Shown piece after piece: positions 1 through 6,090 of a DNA stretch of 36,825 nt. The translations under genes and the position numbers were made by a program. This stretch comes from CAYSRC01 sp964433495 (GTDB lineage Bacteria; Bacillota; Clostridia; Oscillospirales; Ruminococcaceae): positions 1 to 36,825 of the forward strand of contig CAYSRC010000022.1 of assembly GCA_964433495.1 (NCBI GenBank). Direction: 5' to 3'. The notes under the pieces are model-generated. The model saw only the letters and a program-made list of their open reading frames with translations. It did no database searches and had not been told where the DNA came from. The first letter of the stretch is position 1. The number at the start of each line of letters is the position of its first letter.

Positions 1-628
1 TGACGTTGAGCTTGTCCGCGACCTTGGCGCCGCCGAGGATGGCGACAAACGGGCGCACGGGGTCGTTGACGGCGTTGCCGAGGAACTCGATCTCCTTGCT
101 CATGAGATAGCCCACGGCGGTGTCCTTGATGTAGTCGGTGACGCCCGCGGTCGAGCAGTGGGCGCGGTGGGCCGAGCCGAACGCGTCGTTTACGTACACC
201 TCGGCGAGGGAGGCGAGCTCTTTGCTGAAGGCGGGCTCGTTCTTGGTCTCCTCCTTGCGGAAGCGGGTGTTCTGAAGCAGCACGACGTCCCCGTCGCCCA
301 TGGCGGCGACGGCGGCCTTTGCGTTGTCGCCCACCACGTTGCCGTCGTCGGCGAAGACGACCTTTTTGCCCAGCAGCTCGGACAGGCGCACCGCGACGGG
401 CGCGAGGCTGAACTTGTCCTCGGGGCCGTTCTTGGGCTTGCCGAGATGGCTGCACAGGATCACCCTGCCGCCGTTCTCGATGAGCTTTTTGATGGTGGGG
501 AGCGCCGCGACGATGCGGTTGTCGTTGGTGATGACGCCGTCCTTCATCGGGACGTTGAAGTCACAGCGGACAAGCACCTTTTTGCCGCGCACGTCGAGGT
601 CTTCAACGGTCTTTTTGTTGAGTGCCAT
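1..628 (-). CDS. pgk: Phosphoglycerate kinase, N-terminal part (cut by window edge)
   Basis: Catalyses the reversible transfer of phosphate from 1,3-bisphosphoglycerate to ADP in cytosolic glycolysis. Only the first 209 residues are present; the gene runs off the left edge, so the 3' end is missing from the window and not necessarily from the genome. Family motifs are in order: VRCDFNVP at residues 19-27, SHLGKP near 60-65, the VNDAFGSAHRAH segment near 146-157, and GGAKVADKL at 199-207. The ATG at 626-628 is preceded by AAAGGAG about eight bases upstream, and a near-perfect SigA promoter lies at 676-704. It is transcribed away from the C_GCAxxG gene. Identification is firm. Confidence 0.97.
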   Translation of the reverse strand, partial: MALNKKTVEDLDVRGKKVLVRCDFNVPMKDGVITNDNRIVAALPTIKKLIENGGRVILCSHLGKPKNGPEDKFSLAPVAVRLSELLGKKVVFADDGNVVGDNAKAAVAAMGDGDVVLLQNTRFRKEETKNEPAFSKELASLAEVYVNDAFGSAHRAHCSTAGVTDYIKDTAVGYLMSKEIEFLGNAVNDPVRPFVAILGGAKVADKLNV

Positions 629-675
629 TTTGTGTTATCTCCTTTGCAAAAAGCGATATGAATGATTACAGAATA

Positions 676-704
676 ATTATAGTATTTTCTAAAGCCATAA
701 TCAA
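676..704 (-). promoter_or_regulatory. SigA-type promoter of pgk
   Basis: Read on the minus strand, TTGATT (699-704) is followed after 17 bases by a perfect TATAAT (676-681). The start codon of pgk is about 48 bases beyond the -10 box. The region is AT-rich against a GC-rich background. This is a sequence-match prediction. Confidence 0.85.
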
Positions 705-843
705 GCGAAAGAGGGGCCGGGCGGTGCAATAAACGCCGCTTTTCTTCGGGAATCTCCCGCACGGGCGGGGTTGTCTTCCCCGCGCGCGGCAGAGCGGACG
801 CCGCGGCCCGCAAGCCCCCGTCCGTCTTTTCGCTCCCCCCCAC

Positions 844-872
844 TTGTTAACGGCCTCTTTGTCATCTATAAT
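844..872 (+). promoter_or_regulatory. SigA-type promoter of the C_GCAxxG gene
   Basis: TTGTTA at 844-849 and a perfect TATAAT at 867-872 are separated by 17 bases. The start codon at 943 is 70 bases downstream. This promoter fires divergently from the pgk promoter; no obvious shared operator is visible between them. Confidence 0.8.
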
Positions 873-942
873 TGATTTAAAGGGCCCGGCGGCTCTTTTA
901 TGCGCGGGCCGAGCGGGATTTAAACAACGGGAGGGCAGGACG

Positions 943-1434
943 ATGACGAGAGGCGAGCGGGCGGCAGAATACTTTTTGAGCGGGTTCAACTGCGCGCAGG
1001 CGGTGGCGCTGGCGTTTTCCGACCTTACGGGCGCGCCGCGCGAGGCGACGGTGCTTGCGCTGTCGGCGTTCGGGGGCGGCCTCTCCCGCTTGCGGGAGGT
1101 GTGCGGCGCCGTCAGCGGCATGGCGTATGTCGCGGGCCTGCTGTACGGGAGCAGCGACGAAAAGGACTACGAGAGCAAAAAACAGCTTTACGCGATCGTT
1201 CAGCGGCTTGCCGGGGAATACCGCGAACAAAACGGATCCATCGTCTGCCGCGAGCTGCTCGCGGGCGCGGGCGTCTCTTCGGGCGGCGCGCCCGAGCAGC
1301 GCTCGGCCGAATACTACAAAAAGCGCCCCTGCCCGCAGCTGATAAGGTGCGCCGCCGACATATTGCAGCGGTTTGTCGAGGGCGAGGGGAAGGCGCTCAT
1401 AAAAAAGAGACAGCCCGCTTTGCAGGAGGACTGA
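943..1434 (+). CDS. C_GCAxxG_C_C family putative redox protein
   Basis: A 163-residue protein of the C_GCAxxG_C_C family, small proteins with conserved cysteines thought to take part in redox or metal chemistry; the biochemical role is not settled for the family. Visible cysteines are C17 (in FNCAQA), C54 (in REVCGAVSG, the family's core motif), C102, C130 and C136 (CPQLIRC). A Gly-rich AFGGGL segment precedes the core motif. There is no signal peptide, so it is probably cytosolic. I chose the ATG at 943 because GGGAGGG sits just upstream; an open frame continues upstream without a good ribosome site. It is monocistronic and upstream of a persulfide/CoA-disulfide reductase, which hints at thiol redox but proves nothing. 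Confidence 0.85.
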   Translation: MTRGERAAEYFLSGFNCAQAVALAFSDLTGAPREATVLALSAFGGGLSRLREVCGAVSGMAYVAGLLYGSSDEKDYESKKQLYAIVQRLAGEYREQNGSIVCRELLAGAGVSSGGAPEQRSAEYYKKRPCPQLIRCAADILQRFVEGEGKALIKKRQPALQED

Positions 1435-1486
1435 GGGCCGGGCCCTGCGGCAGGGTTCAAATCACGGCAAGCACCTTGCTCTAAGT

Positions 1487-1514
1487 AAAAAAGAGCTCGC
1501 TGTTTGCGGCGAGC
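1487..1514 (-). terminator. Intrinsic terminator on the minus strand
   Basis: On the minus strand a six-base-pair stem GCTCGC/GCGAGC with an eight-base loop is followed by TC and six T residues (1487-1492). There is no coding gene on the minus strand just upstream, so it most plausibly ends the structured transcript proposed at 1487-1740. On the plus strand the hairpin is followed by CAAAAG, so it does not look like a terminator for the C_GCAxxG gene. Confidence 0.65.
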
Positions 1515-1687
1515 CAAAAGCCTCCCTTCCCGCCCGTGCGGCCGGGCGCAATGGGAACGGCGTTCGGCGGTTCACATGTACCCGTGAACCCGGCCGCATG
1601 CCGTTCCGCTTACACGCGGCCCTGTTCCCATCCGTCGGAGGTTCGTACCCTCAGTATCCGACGACCCTGCGGGAGCATGCAGGGCCC

Positions 1688-1718
1688 GGCGCGGCGACAG
1701 CCGTGACGGAGGGATTGT
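1688..1718 (-). repeat. Copy A of an intergenic repeat shared with 36759-36788
   Basis: Read on the minus strand this 31-base segment begins ACAATCCCTCCGTC and ends TCGCCGCGCC. It matches 36759-36788 on the plus strand at all but three positions (two substitutions, one inserted base). Both copies are followed by a CCTGC/GCAGG hairpin with an eight-base loop ending CCC. It forms the 5' end of the candidate RNA. Confidence 0.7.
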
Positions 1719-1742
1719 GCGCGGCAAGCTGTTCAATAATAA
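1714..1742 (+). promoter_or_regulatory. Possible promoter of the CoA-disulfide reductase gene
   Basis: TTGTGC (1714-1719) followed after about 16 bases by a TAATAA-like -10 in an AT-rich run. The match is moderate, and the -35 element overlaps the repeat at 1688-1718. The start codon is about 60 bases downstream. Confidence 0.4.
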
Positions 1743-1759
1743 ATACAAAAATACAAAAA

Positions 1760-1779
1760 CGTCGGCGGTATCGCCGACG
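1760..1779 (+). promoter_or_regulatory. Perfect inverted repeat in the 5' leader of the CoA-disulfide reductase gene
   Basis: An eight-base arm CGTCGGCG, a GTAT spacer and the exact complementary arm CGCCGACG lie between the proposed promoter and the ribosome site (AGGAAAGG near 1784-1791). It could be a protein-binding operator or a 5' leader hairpin. On the minus strand the same hairpin is followed by TTTTTGTATTTTT, so it would also work as a minus-strand terminator. Confidence 0.55.
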
Positions 1780-1803
1780 GCACAGGAAAGGCGGAACACT
1801 GAC

Positions 1804-3498
1804 ATGAAGGTTGTAATCATCGGGGGCGTCGCGGGAGGCGCCACGGCGGCGGCCCGTCTGCGCCGGTTGGACGAGCGGGCGGACATCGTGGTCTTTGAGC
1901 GGTCGGGGTATATCTCCTACGCCAACTGCGGGCTGCCCTACTACATCGGCGGGGTCATCGAGGATCCCGAGGCGTTGACATTGCAGACGCCCGAGAGCTT
2001 TTTTGCGCGCTTTCGGGTGGACGTGCGGGTGCGTCACGAGGTCACCGACATCCACCCCGACAGAAAGACCGTCTCGGTCAAAAACCTCGAGACGGGGGAG
2101 GAATTTGAGGAGAGCTATGACAAGCTCATCCTCTCCCCCGGCGCAAAGCCCACACAGCCCCGGCTCCCCGGCGTGGGGCTCGAGCGGCTGTTCACCCTGC
2201 GCACGGTGGAGGACACCTTCCGCATCAAGAGCTACATCGACACCCATCACCCGGGATCCGCCGTGCTGGCGGGGGGCGGCTTCATCGGCCTCGAGCTCGC
2301 GGAAAACCTGCGCGAGCTCGGCATGGAGGTGACCGTCGTCCAGCGCCCGAAGCAGCTGATGAACCCGTTTGACCCCGATATGGCCGCCTTCATCCACGCC
2401 GAGGTGCGCAGACAAGGCATCCGTCTCGCGCTCGGGCACACCGTCGAGGGCTTCGCCGAGCGGGACGGCGGGGTGGACGTGCTGCTCAAAGACGCCCCGG
2501 CCCTTCACGCCGACATGGTGGTGCTCGCCATCGGCGTCACCCCCGACACCGACCTTGCAAAGCGCGCGGGGCTCAAGCTCGGCCTCAAGGGAAGCATCGT
2601 CGTCGACGACCGCATGCGGACCTCGGTCCCCGACATCTACGCCGTCGGCGACGCCGTTCAGGTCAGGCACTATGTCACCGGGCAGGATGCGGTGATCTCC
2701 CTCGCAGGCCCCGCCAACAAGCAGGGGCGCATCGCAGCGGACAACATCTGCGGCATCGACAGCCGCTATCTCGGCAGCCAGGGCAGCAGCGTCATCAAGG
2801 TGTTCAGCCTCACCGCCGCGGCGACCGGCGTCAACGAGACGGCCGCGCGCAGGGCGGGCTTGGATGCCGACGCGGTCATCCTCTCCCCCATGAGCCACGC
2901 GGGCTACTACCCCGGCGGCAGGCTGATGACCGCGAAGGTCGTCTTTGAGCGGGGCACCTTCCGCCTTTTGGGGGCGCAGATCGTGGGCTACGAGGGGGTG
3001 GACAAGCGCATCGACGTGCTCGCGACCGCCATCCGCGCAGGGATGACGGCCGTGCAGCTCAAGGATCTCGATCTCGCGTACGCGCCGCCCTATTCCTCCG
3101 CGAAGGATCCCGTCAACATGGCGGGATTTATGATTGAAAACCTCGCGAACGGGGTCGTAAAGCAGTTCCGCCTCGAGGATGTCGCCTCGCTGCCGCAGGA
3201 CGGCAGCGCCACCCTGCTGGACGTGCGGACGGCAGGCGAATACGCCCGCGGCCGCATCGAGGGGTTTGTCAATATCCCTGTTGACGAACTCAGGGAGAGA
3301 ATGGGCGAGATAGAGCCGGGGAAGCCGGTCTATGTCATCTGTCAGAGCGGTCTTCGCAGCTACATCGCCTGCCGCATCCTGTCGGGCCGTGGGTACGACG
3401 CCTACAACTTTGCGGGCGGCTTCCGATATTACGACGCGGTGACGGGCGATCGCCGCCTCATCGAGCAGGCCCTGCCCTGCGGCATGGACGTGCAGTAG
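1804..3498 (+). CDS. CoA-disulfide / persulfide reductase with C-terminal rhodanese domain
   Basis: A 564-residue flavoprotein of the CoA-disulfide reductase group fused to a rhodanese domain. The reaction in the family is NAD(P)H-dependent reduction of CoA disulfide, CoA persulfide or polysulfide. Seen in order: an N-terminal FAD-binding GGVAGGATAAARLR (residues 7-20), the active-site SYANCGLPY with C42, a second NAD-binding Gly-rich segment (LAGGGFIGLE), an FAD-binding YAVGDA segment, a dimerisation domain, and a rhodanese domain from about residue 460. The rhodanese loop is CQSGLRS with the sulfur-carrying Cys at about 513. Both cysteines are present, which fits persulfide handling. The ATG at 1804 has AGGAAAGG upstream. 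It is monocistronic with a strong terminator. Which physiological substrate it uses cannot be read from sequence. Confidence 0.92.
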   Translation: MKVVIIGGVAGGATAAARLRRLDERADIVVFERSGYISYANCGLPYYIGGVIEDPEALTLQTPESFFARFRVDVRVRHEVTDIHPDRKTVSVKNLETGEEFEESYDKLILSPGAKPTQPRLPGVGLERLFTLRTVEDTFRIKSYIDTHHPGSAVLAGGGFIGLELAENLRELGMEVTVVQRPKQLMNPFDPDMAAFIHAEVRRQGIRLALGHTVEGFAERDGGVDVLLKDAPALHADMVVLAIGVTPDTDLAKRAGLKLGLKGSIVVDDRMRTSVPDIYAVGDAVQVRHYVTGQDAVISLAGPANKQGRIAADNICGIDSRYLGSQGSSVIKVFSLTAAATGVNETAARRAGLDADAVILSPMSHAGYYPGGRLMTAKVVFERGTFRLLGAQIVGYEGVDKRIDVLATAIRAGMTAVQLKDLDLAYAPPYSSAKDPVNMAGFMIENLANGVVKQFRLEDVASLPQDGSATLLDVRTAGEYARGRIEGFVNIPVDELRERMGEIEPGKPVYVICQSGLRSYIACRILSGRGYDAYNFAGGFRYYDAVTGDRRLIEQALPCGMDVQ

Positions 3499-3543
3499 GC
3501 GCGCACCGAAGCAGCCGCAGACGGCAGAAGAAACGGAAAGGAC

Positions 3544-3588
3544 ACCGAGGACGCGGGGAGGCGAACGCCTCCCCGCGTCCTCGGTTTT
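3544..3588 (+). terminator. Strong intrinsic terminator of the CoA-disulfide reductase gene
   Basis: A perfectly paired stem of 19-20 base pairs (5' arm 3544-3563, 3' arm 3566-3585) is followed by TTTTG on the plus strand, 46 bases after the stop codon. Confidence 0.9.
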
Positions 3589-3882
3589 GCGCTGTCCGAA
3601 CAAAGGCGGATGTCTCTTTTTTGCAGGCTTTTTGTGCCCCTGCCGGGTAAAACCCGGCCGAGAACCAAAAGCCTTCTTCCCGCGCGCCGTTCCGATTGCG
3701 TTCGGTAAAGGGGACTTAAGGTCAAGATCACCATTATCGGAAATATGTGAATCTTACCGAGCACCTTTTCAACAGCGTTCGGATAAAAAGGGGATAATTA
3801 AGGGGCGGCGCCCGCATTCGTCCGCCGTGCGGCGGCTCACGCAGCCGTCGGCGCACGGCGGGGCAGCTCCCCGCGGCCCGAC
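3589..3882. other. Intergenic spacer between convergent genes
   Basis: No supportable gene lies between the convergent reductase and asnB genes. A short perfect hairpin GCCGGGT/ACCCGGC is at about 3643-3659, and positions 3665-3686 resemble 1514-1536 in the candidate RNA. The remainder shows nothing I can identify. Confidence 0.5.
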
Positions 3883-3908
3883 GATAAAAGCGCCCTTCTT
3901 CCCGCGCT
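3883..3908 (-). terminator. Weak candidate terminator of asnB
   Basis: On the minus strand AGCGC and GCGCT (five pairs, ten-base loop) are followed by TTTAT immediately after the asnB stop codon. The stem is short, so termination here is uncertain. Confidence 0.35.
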
Positions 3909-5491
3909 CACTCCCCGCTCGCGCCGTAGTTTTTGAGAACCCGCGCCGACGGGTCGTCGACGTCGCAGCCCTCCCATTCGCGGTTGGGCATCCAAAAATC
4001 CTTGACCGTCTCCGCGCAGCCGGGGTAGTGCCGCTCAAATATCTCGCGGTAGAGCAGCGACTCCTTGGTGAACGGACGCGCAAAATCGTACCGCCTGCGG
4101 CGACTCTCAAACTCCTCGTCGGTATAAACCCCCTCGGCACAGCGCTTGAGGATGTCCACCATCGAGTGCCCCACCGCGTCGCTGAACGCCGCCTTTTCCC
4201 TGTTGAGGATGAAGTCGGGAAGCAGGTCGCCCTCAAACGCCCTGCGCAGAAGATACTTGCCCTGCCCCCACCTGTTCATCTTGAGCGCGGGGTCGATCGA
4301 CATGACATAGCGCACAAACTCGAGGTCGCCGAACGGCACGCGGGCCTCGAGCGAGTTTGCGCTTATGCACCGGTCGGCGCGCAGCACGTCGTACATGTAC
4401 AGCTCCCGCACCCGCTTTTCCGCCTCGCGCTGAAACGCCTCGGCCGACGGCGCAAAGTCGGTGTATTTATAGCCGAACAGCTCGTCCGACACCTCCCCCG
4501 TCAGCAGTACCCGCACGTCGGTGTTGCGCGAGATATACCGGCAGACGAGGTACATGCCGATGCTCGCGCGCACCGTGGTGATGTCGTAGCTGCCGAGCGC
4601 CGAGATCACCTCGTCGAGCGAGGCCGTGACCTCGTCGGGTGTCATCAGCACCTCGGTGTGGCGAGAGCCTATGTGCTGCGCGACCGCCCGCGCGTACTTG
4701 AGGTCGATGGCGTCCTCGCTCATGCCGATGGCAAACGTCCTTATCGGCCGCCCGAGCATCCGCGCCGATATCGCGCACACGAGCGAGCTGTCCAGCCCGC
4801 CGCTCAAGAGGAAGCCGAGCGGCGCGTCGGAATCGAGCCGCTTTGCCACCGCCTCGCACAGCCGCTGCCTTATGCCGCCGCACACGAGCTCGACCCCGCC
4901 CGCGCACGCCTCTCCCCCCGCCGCTGCGTCGCGGTAGCGCACGAACGCGCCGTCCTTATAGTAACAGCCCGGCGGGAACGCCGCGATGTCCCGCGCGACC
5001 CCCACAAGGTTTTTGGCCTCGCTTGCAAACAGTATGCTGCCGTCGCCGTCAAAGCCGTAGAACAGCGGGCGGATGCCGACGGGGTCGCGCGCCGCGACAA
5101 GCGAGCCCGAGCGCGCGTCGTAGATGATCATCGCAAACTCGGCGTCGAGCTCGCCGAACATCTCCGTCCCCCTTTCGCGCCACAGCGCGAGCAGGAGCTC
5201 ACAGTCCGACTCCCCCTTAAAGCTGTAGCCCCGGGCGCGCAGCCGCTCCCGCAGGGGCCTGAAGCCGTAGATCTCGCCGTTGCACACCAGCCTGTCGCCG
5301 TCAAGCGCGAACGGCTGCATCCCCTCGGGGTGCAGCCCCATGATCGCGAGCCGGTGGAACCCCAGAAATCCCCCGTCCCCTATCCGCTCGATGCGGCTGT
5401 CGTCGGGGCCGCGGCTTTTTGTCCTTGAAAATGCCTTGCAAAACACCTCCTCGGTGAGCCTGCCGCCGATATATCCCATGATCGCACACAT
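3908..5491 (-). CDS. asnB: Asparagine synthetase (glutamine-hydrolysing)
   Basis: Makes asparagine from aspartate, ATP and glutamine in the cytosol. The 527-residue protein starts MCAIMGY, so processing of Met would expose the Cys nucleophile of a class II glutamine amidotransferase domain; the NGEIYGF loop near residue 71 also fits. The synthetase domain follows, with the ATP-pyrophosphatase loop SGGLDSS at residues 230-236. Length is close to the bacterial AsnB norm (about 550). The ATG at 5491 has AGAGGTG nine bases upstream and uniquely gives Cys at position 2. Upstream is a T-box leader with an AAC (Asn) specifier, which independently supports the function and implies induction when charged tRNA-Asn is scarce. 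It sits next to glutamine synthetase, the source of its amide donor. Confidence 0.95.
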   Translation of the reverse strand: MCAIMGYIGGRLTEEVFCKAFSRTKSRGPDDSRIERIGDGGFLGFHRLAIMGLHPEGMQPFALDGDRLVCNGEIYGFRPLRERLRARGYSFKGESDCELLLALWRERGTEMFGELDAEFAMIIYDARSGSLVAARDPVGIRPLFYGFDGDGSILFASEAKNLVGVARDIAAFPPGCYYKDGAFVRYRDAAAGGEACAGGVELVCGGIRQRLCEAVAKRLDSDAPLGFLLSGGLDSSLVCAISARMLGRPIRTFAIGMSEDAIDLKYARAVAQHIGSRHTEVLMTPDEVTASLDEVISALGSYDITTVRASIGMYLVCRYISRNTDVRVLLTGEVSDELFGYKYTDFAPSAEAFQREAEKRVRELYMYDVLRADRCISANSLEARVPFGDLEFVRYVMSIDPALKMNRWGQGKYLLRRAFEGDLLPDFILNREKAAFSDAVGHSMVDILKRCAEGVYTDEEFESRRRRYDFARPFTKESLLYREIFERHYPGCAETVKDFWMPNREWEGCDVDDPSARVLKNYGASGE

Positions 5492-5540
5492 AATAAAAGC
5501 ACCTCTCGTGTTGTTTTAACCCATAATTCCCGCCCCGAAC

Positions 5541-5850
5541 ATCAGGACGGACGGGCAAAACATCCGCGGTGCCACCTAACTTGCCCCGTTTTTCGGCGGG
5601 GCCGCCTGCAAGCCGGCGCGCCCCTCTGCAAAAAAGCAGGGCCTCTCTGCGGGACGGGGCCGTTTGCCGCCGTCCCCCTCGGCTGTAACGCGCCGAACAC
5701 GCCTCGGCTACCCACCGCCTGCGGCGGCTTCACCTCGGGGCTCGCGGGTGTTGTCCGCGCGCGCGTGCATACGGGCTTTCAGCCTTTAGGCCCGCTCTCT
5801 GCAATGCATCGGCCGCGCGCGACCTGTCCCGGTCGCTGCCTTTTTCCGTA
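5541..5850 (-). promoter_or_regulatory. T-box riboswitch (tRNA-Asn responsive) upstream of asnB
   Basis: The T-box core AGGTGGCACCGCGG is at 5564-5577 on the minus strand. Further upstream is a Stem I with an AGAGAG bulge and the conserved distal GGCTGAAAG element (about 5775-5800), and a specifier AAC at 5750-5752 followed by a purine. AAC encodes Asn, matching asnB. The T-box UGGC can pair with a GCCA tRNA 3' end, as expected for tRNA-Asn with discriminator G. Between the T-box and the start codon there is a CCCGTC/GGCGGG helix but no U-run, so a standard terminator is not evident. The asnB ribosome site (AGGTGC, 5499-5504) is complementary to the GCACC of the T-box (5568-5572), so control may be translational. 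Confidence 0.9.
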
Positions 5851-5867
5851 TATCTTTTTAAGGCGCC

Positions 5868-5896
5868 GCGCCGCCCGAGCGGGGCGGCGCGGCAAT
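5868..5896. terminator. Strong hairpin in the glnN-asnB intergenic region, possible terminator
   Basis: A twelve-base-pair stem GCCGCGCCGCCC/GGGCGGCGCGGC with a five-base loop lies between glnN and the asnB T-box. On either strand the U-tract is poor, so it may be an imperfect terminator or a transcript-end hairpin for glnN. Confidence 0.45.
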
Positions 5897-6090
5897 GAAA
5901 AGAAAGAGATTTGACAGGGGCCCGTGACGCCTGTCTGTGCAAAGCGCGCGTCCGCGCTGCGCCGTCGGCTTTACATAAACAGACCTTGCCGCCGACAAAT
6001 CGCTGCCCCCTGTCCCGCGCGGCGGCGGACAGGATGCTCGGCGCGTCCGCCTCGCGGTCTCCCCTCTCGCCCAAAAAAAGCCGCGCGGCG
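5897..6090. other. 3' region of glnN
   Basis: No gene. Just after the glnN stop the minus strand has a GC palindrome followed by seven T residues (6074-6090), a weak terminator candidate. Small hairpins GTCGGC/GCCGAC and CCTGTCC/GGACAGG are also visible at 5960-6040. Nothing else recognised. Confidence 0.4.

Larger units (their letters stand above)
1487..1740 (-). ncRNA. Candidate structured non-coding RNA between C_GCAxxG gene and CoA-disulfide reductase
   Basis: No credible gene lies here. Minus-strand RNA would form a CCCTGC/GCAGGG hairpin (8-base loop). Next is a GTCGG/CCGAC hairpin with a six-base asymmetric bulge (AUACUG) and a GUACGAA loop. Last is an eight-pair closing helix AUGGGAAC (1623-1630) with GUUCCCAU (1550-1557) that encloses GGCCGC/GCGGCC and GGTTCAC/GTGAACC hairpins. 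It ends in the minus-strand terminator at 1487-1514. The terminator direction is the reason for choosing this strand. I could not place it in a named family; it lacks the hallmark motifs of SRP RNA, RNase P RNA and tmRNA. Abundant clostridial RNAs such as the raiA motif would be worth comparing. No convincing minus-strand promoter was found. The 5' part recurs at the right window edge. Confidence 0.5.

Noticed and set aside
1441..1480. GGTTCAAATC resembling a tRNA T-arm
   Set aside because: The T-stem bases do not pair (two of five mismatched) and no acceptor, D or anticodon arms can be built around it.
1572..1886. 104-codon minus-strand frame through the candidate RNA region
   Set aside because: Arg/Ser/Pro-rich, no homologous look, overlaps the reductase start and lacks a ribosome site.
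1651..3603. Long open frame of 650 codons on the minus strand opposite the reductase gene
   Set aside because: It is the antisense shadow of a well-supported flavoprotein gene in GC-rich DNA; its protein is His/Arg/Ala-rich with no family features and no ribosome site.
3587..5428. 613-codon plus-strand open frame opposite asnB
   Set aside because: Antisense shadow of asnB; the translation is Arg/Val/His-rich and has no recognisable motif.
5910..5940. TTGACA on the plus strand in the glnN-asnB gap
   Set aside because: No -10 box at proper spacing and no plus-strand gene follows.
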